Below, piece by piece: positions 32,347 to 35,683 of a stretch of 35,683 nucleotides of DNA. This DNA comes from Pleomorphochaeta sp964545735 (lineage in GTDB: Bacteria > Spirochaetota > Spirochaetia > Sphaerochaetales > Sphaerochaetaceae). Made by a program: the position numbers and the translations under genes. The notes below the pieces were generated by a model. That model was not told the DNA's origin, made no database searches, and was given only the letters and a program-made list of their open reading frames with translations. Location: the NCBI GenBank assembly GCA_964545735.1, contig CAZJGS010000009.1, forward strand, positions 1 to 35,683. The letters run 5' to 3'. Numbering within the stretch: position 1 is the stretch's first letter; each line of letters starts with the position of its first letter.

Positions 32347-33189
32347 ATGGCACAAAGCGGTAGTTTAAAAAAACAAAACAGACATATTTTTTATCATTTT
32401 ATTATGATAGTTTGGAGCTTTATTGTTCTTTTCCCAATTTATGTATTACTAATAAACAGTTTTAAAACAAGATTATCAATTTACATCAATCCTTTTGGAT
32501 TACCAAGTAAGTTCAACTTTTCGAATTACACTACAGTTTTTAAAGATAGTGACTTTTTAATATATTTCAAAAATAGCTTTATTGTAGTGCTATTATCACT
32601 ATTATTAGTGATTATTTTCTCATCCCTTGCAGCATATGCTTTAGCTTTTTGGAAAAAGAGAAATTCAAAAATAATATTCTTCTTTATGATAGCTGGAATG
32701 ATGCTTCCAATTAAAATTGCTTCTATTAGAATATTAGAAATTATTAAGGCTCTATCTTTATTAAATACAATATGGTCTTTAATTCCTATTTATGTTGCTA
32801 TGGGTATCCCAATCGGAATATTTATTTTAACAGAATTTATAAGAGAGATACCAAAAGAATTGTCACAAGCAGCTATAATGGATGGATCTTCTAGATTTAG
32901 AATTTTTACCCATATTATAGTGCCTTTAACAAAACCTGCACTATCAACAGTTGCTATTTATAATTTAATTCCTTTTTGGAATGACTTATGGTTCCCATTA
33001 ATTTTTATTAATGACGAAAAAAGTAAGACCTTGCTATTAGGTGTAACACGACTATTTGGTCAATATCAGACAGACTGGTCAAAAGTTCTTGCAGTACTAA
33101 CCTTATCTGCAATACCTGTTCTCTTTTTATATTTAGCCATGGCTAGACAATTTATCGAAGGTGTAACAGCCGGCGCTGTTAAGGGTTAA
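32347..33189 (+). CDS. ABC sugar-type permease, second subunit (operon 2)
   Basis: A 280-residue MalG-type subunit. The N-terminal helix reaches LFPIYVLLINSFKTR; then SIYINPFGLPSKFNFSNY. The EAA loop is ELSQAAIMDGSSRFRIFTHIIVP. The end, ARQFIEGVTAGAVKG, is typical of CUT1 permeases. Its ATG directly follows the TAA of the first subunit, and GGGGG in the end of that gene serves as ribosome binding site. No ATPase gene follows; the operon ends here. Confidence 0.91.
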   Translation: MAQSGSLKKQNRHIFYHFIMIVWSFIVLFPIYVLLINSFKTRLSIYINPFGLPSKFNFSNYTTVFKDSDFLIYFKNSFIVVLLSLLLVIIFSSLAAYALAFWKKRNSKIIFFFMIAGMMLPIKIASIRILEIIKALSLLNTIWSLIPIYVAMGIPIGIFILTEFIREIPKELSQAAIMDGSSRFRIFTHIIVPLTKPALSTVAIYNLIPFWNDLWFPLIFINDEKSKTLLLGVTRLFGQYQTDWSKVLAVLTLSAIPVLFLYLAMARQFIEGVTAGAVKG

Positions 33190-33209
33190 AAAATCTGATT
33201 TACTAAGCA

Positions 33210-33256
33210 TAAAAAATATACCTCAATAATAGAAAAATTAACTATTATTGAGGTAT
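33210..33256 (-). terminator. Terminator of pfkA, shared with operon 2
   Basis: ATACCTCAATAATAG and its exact complement form a 15-pair stem around nine bases. On the minus strand it is followed by ATTTTTTA, so it best serves pfkA, whose stop is 22 bases away. On the plus strand the hairpin follows the permease genes but the T-run is poor. Confidence 0.8.
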
Positions 33257-33277
33257 TACTATTTATAAATATTAAAT

Positions 33278-34369
33278 TTATATTTCTTCTAATTTGTATT
33301 TTTTACCATCACCAATACTAATGCCTAAAGATCTGGCAATATTTATCATTTGATGATTATTTGAAATATACTTTGTTTTACCTGCAATATCAGATAATTT
33401 ATTATATGATATCTTATTATCTTTCATTGCTACAGAAGTACCAAACTTGCCCTCTAGTGCTAATCGTCCTGCAAAGCTACCCATTTCAGATGATAACACT
33501 CTATCATAAGCACTTGGATTACCACCACGTTGAATATGACCGGGTACAACAACTCTAGTTTCAACATCACATTTACCTTCTATATAAGCGGCTAATGCTT
33601 TAGTTGAAGAAGCTTCTCCACCTCTATAGGCAACTCTTTCACCCCTTGTTAATTTACCTTCTGTTTTTGTCATAGCTCCTTCAGCTATTGCAATAATAGT
33701 AAAAGCATGACCTTCTTTATTTCTCTCATCAATTAACTCTGCAACAGCTACAGGATCATAAGGAAATTCGGGTAAAAGGATTGCATCAGCACCACCGGCT
33801 ATACCTGCGTATAAAGTTAACCAACCTACTTTGTTACCCATGATTTCAATAAACATTGTTCTTCCATGACTAGCTGCAGTGGTATGAATTCTATCAATAC
33901 AGTCCGTTGCAATATCAACAGCACTGTGGAAACCAAAAGTTACATCAGTACCCCATATATCATTATCGATAGTTTTTGGAAGACCTATAACATTTAAACC
34001 TTCTTTAGAAAGGAGAGCTGCTGTTTTATGAGTACCAGCGCCACCAAGAGTAACTAATAAATCAAGGTCTAGTTCTTCATAAGTTTTTTTCATCTTATCA
34101 ATCTTTGAGTCACCATTTCTATCTTCAACAGTCATTAATTTATAAGGTTGTCTGCTTGTCCCTAAAATTGTACCACCAACATTTAATATTCCAGAAAAAT
34201 CTTTCTTTTTTAAAATTCTATGTTCGTTATTTATTAATCCAAAATATCCATCAGTAAAACCATAAAGGGTTACATCCTTAATTTGATTAAAGACATACTT
34301 GCTAAAACCTCTAATTACCGCATTTAGACCTGGGCAGTCCCCTCCACTAGTTAAAATACCAATTTTCAT
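33278..34369 (-). CDS. pfkA: 6-phosphofructokinase
   Basis: The 363-residue enzyme phosphorylates fructose 6-phosphate at C1, the committing step of glycolysis. Motifs are GILTSGGDCPGLNAVIRG (4-21), TLGGAGTHKTA (107-117), PKTIDNDIWGTD (131-142, catalytic Asp in TIDND) and MGNKVGWLTL. At the phosphoryl-donor site, G112 corresponds to Gly104 of E. coli PfkA, as in ATP enzymes, whereas K132 corresponds to Gly124, as in PPi and group III enzymes. A111 replaces the Mg-binding Asp103. ATP use is more likely but not certain. AAGGAG precedes the start. It is downstream of the methyltransferase gene, same strand, with 67 bases between. Confidence 0.92.
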   Translation of the reverse strand: MKIGILTSGGDCPGLNAVIRGFSKYVFNQIKDVTLYGFTDGYFGLINNEHRILKKKDFSGILNVGGTILGTSRQPYKLMTVEDRNGDSKIDKMKKTYEELDLDLLVTLGGAGTHKTAALLSKEGLNVIGLPKTIDNDIWGTDVTFGFHSAVDIATDCIDRIHTTAASHGRTMFIEIMGNKVGWLTLYAGIAGGADAILLPEFPYDPVAVAELIDERNKEGHAFTIIAIAEGAMTKTEGKLTRGERVAYRGGEASSTKALAAYIEGKCDVETRVVVPGHIQRGGNPSAYDRVLSSEMGSFAGRLALEGKFGTSVAMKDNKISYNKLSDIAGKTKYISNNHQMINIARSLGISIGDGKKYKLEEI

Positions 34370-34436
34370 GTTTTCTCCTTGTTTAATTAGGGATAATTGT
34401 AGAAAGCTTCAATAAGTATTATCAAAATCTATTCTA

Positions 34437-35216
34437 TCAGCCCTTTTTGCATCTAATTCCAAAATAACAATCATGTATAAAGCTATCTAATAATTCATTA
34501 TTACTATAATCACTATAAAAATCTATAATATAGAAACCACTTTTAGTTAAGCCCCCAATTAATTTGTCAATTGTATGGCTAAATTCAAAAGTGTCTTTTT
34601 CTTTTATCATTTTTTCGATTTGCTTTTCCTTTAAACTAGAAAGATCCGAATAAGGAATTGTATATTTAATTTTTAATTTATTTTTTAAAACATCCTTTTC
34701 ATCAAATAAATATAAGGCAGGATTAATAGCACTTGTAATAAATTCACCACCCTTTTTCAACACCCTAAAACACTCTCTATAAACTTTCTCTACATCACTA
34801 ATAAAACAGGTTGATGTTGGATTAAAAATATAATCAAAGCTCTCATCATCAAAGACTGAAAGATCTTGCATATCACCTTTTACTGTCTTTATGTTCAAAT
34901 TATATTTCTTAGCTGTTTTTTTGTCTTGTTCTAGTTGTTTTTCACTAATATCATAAACTACTACATTATTATTAGCAGCAGCAAAAGCTATGGCTTGTTG
35001 CCCACCAGCACAAGCTAAAGCAAGTATATTTTTATTTTTATAATCGGCTAACCATTCTTTTTTGATTATCTTTGATGGAGTCAAAAAAATATTAAAATCA
35101 CCATTCCTAGCTTTGTTTAAAGTCTCTTCTTTAATAGGGACAGTCCAAAAGTTATTGTTAGCAACTTCATTATCCCAAGCTATCGAATTTATTTCTTGAT
35201 AAGTTTTCATATACAA
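34437..35216 (-). CDS. Class I SAM-dependent methyltransferase
   Basis: A 259-residue protein with a Rossmann-type methyltransferase core. Motif I is NILALACAGGQQAIAFA (about 64-80), motif II has VVVYDIS, GDMQDL follows, motif IV is FDYIFNP, and motif V/VI is YRECFRVLKKGGEFITSAINP. The substrate is unknown. The start is uncertain: TTG at 35216 has GAGG ten bases upstream, while the first ATG, at 35210, has it 16 bases away. The N-terminal MKTYQEINSIAWDNEV resembles many small-molecule methyltransferases of this group. Confidence 0.8.
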   Translation of the reverse strand: MYMKTYQEINSIAWDNEVANNNFWTVPIKEETLNKARNGDFNIFLTPSKIIKKEWLADYKNKNILALACAGGQQAIAFAAANNNVVVYDISEKQLEQDKKTAKKYNLNIKTVKGDMQDLSVFDDESFDYIFNPTSTCFISDVEKVYRECFRVLKKGGEFITSAINPALYLFDEKDVLKNKLKIKYTIPYSDLSSLKEKQIEKMIKEKDTFEFSHTIDKLIGGLTKSGFYIIDFYSDYSNNELLDSFIHDCYFGIRCKKG

Positions 35217-35321
35217 GCAGTTTAAACCTCATTTAATCTGTTTGCAACTAGCCTTTTGAATTATTGAATAAAGTTAATATTTGTATCATATATTTTGCTT
35301 TTTAATCACCTATATTCCTAC

Positions 35322-35350
35322 TTGACGAGAATATTATCTTAGTGTATCTT
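35322..35350 (+). promoter_or_regulatory. Promoter of tRNA-Leu(GAG)
   Basis: TTGACG (35322-35327) and TATCTT (35345-35350) are 17 bases apart, about 19 bases before the mature tRNA. The rest of the 152-base gap upstream shows no gene. Confidence 0.65.
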
Positions 35351-35368
35351 TCTCCCATAATACCTTCT

Positions 35369-35452
<84 letters not shown>

Positions 35453-35493
35453 TACACAAAAAAACTATCAGATATGATCAAATATGATCAAAT

Positions 35494-35530
35494 AAAAAAC
35501 ATAGAGAATTTAATATCCTCTATGTTTTTT
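35494..35530 (+). terminator. Terminator after tRNA-Leu(GAG)
   Basis: AAAAAACATAGAG and its exact complement form a 13-pair stem around 11 bases, ending in TTTTTT. Between the tRNA and this hairpin there are two direct copies of ATATGATCAA (35472-35491). Confidence 0.85.
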
Positions 35531-35683
35531 AATTAGTCTTTGATTCAAAATAATTATATTTTTTTGTGTACATTCTAAAATTTTCGAACAAAAATTCCAG
35601 CTTTTTGACAATTATTCTAACCAATATTGACAATTAATTCAGGTTTTATTCTGTTTTAATGGGTAATATCGCGTTTCATAAAC
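35531..35683 (+). other. Right-end intergenic DNA with two TTGACAATTA repeats
   Basis: No gene is visible. TTGACAATTA occurs at 35605-35614 and 35627-35636, 22 bases apart. They may be -35 elements or a regulator site for a gene beyond the window, but no good -10 is seen. Confidence 0.35.

Overview
This is a low-GC (roughly 30% by eye) bacterial chromosome segment, most likely from a spirochaete of the Sphaerochaeta/Treponema type. The reasons are indirect. Both sugar-type binding proteins have signal peptides ending in FA followed by a small Gly/Ala/Ser-rich stretch and no lipobox Cys. A tig-clpP-clpX block is present. The gene at 18329-19372 resembles, from memory, a divergent hypothetical family I associate with spirochaetes. 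A low-GC Firmicute cannot be excluded from this window. None of the six tRNA genes encodes its CCA end.

Layout. 1-497 (minus): a cut-off DUF2812 gene overlapped by its PadR-type regulator. 633-7111 (minus): a six-gene operon encoding a sugar-type binding protein, two permeases, CutC, a ROK-family regulator and an M81 (MlrC-like) metallopeptidase. 7481-7934 (plus): a five-tRNA array (His, Arg, Lys, Leu, Gly). 8046-9245 (minus): a stand-alone AAA/DUF4143 ATPase with tandem palindromes upstream. 9554-13441: a DUF89 protein, a small membrane protein, an MBL-fold hydrolase and aminopeptidase C. 13824-18096 (plus): tig, clpP, clpX and an nrnA-like DHH phosphoesterase. 18329-19372 (plus): a sigma-like protein behind a sigma-54-type promoter. 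19448-25888 (minus): a complete glycine cleavage operon, gcvT-gcvH-gcvPA-gcvPB-lplA-lpdA. 26112-28475 (plus): rdgB and pepF. 28472-33189: a second ROK-like regulator divergent from a second binding protein/permease/permease set. 33278-35216 (minus): 6-phosphofructokinase and a methyltransferase. 35369-35452 (plus): tRNA-Leu(GAG).

How it fits together. The two ABC modules are linked. Their ROK-like regulators are paralogues with nearly the same recognition helix and no intact sugar-kinase motifs. The promoters of binding protein 1, binding protein 2 and regulator 2 share a 17-base element, TTTTTTCATTGACAGAA, with the -35 hexamer inside it. This looks like a small shared regulon. Neither module has its own ATPase, so both presumably use one encoded elsewhere. 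Both have a hairpin between the binding-protein and permease genes. Operon 1 adds CutC and an M81 metallopeptidase, suggesting uptake plus intracellular hydrolysis of an unknown, perhaps peptide-containing, ligand.

Other points of interest are the sigma-54-type promoter and structured Shine-Dalgarno spacer of the sigma-like gene, a 23-bp tandem array at which the assembly breaks (the two contig ends share 55 identical bases), and a possibly leaderless rdgB.
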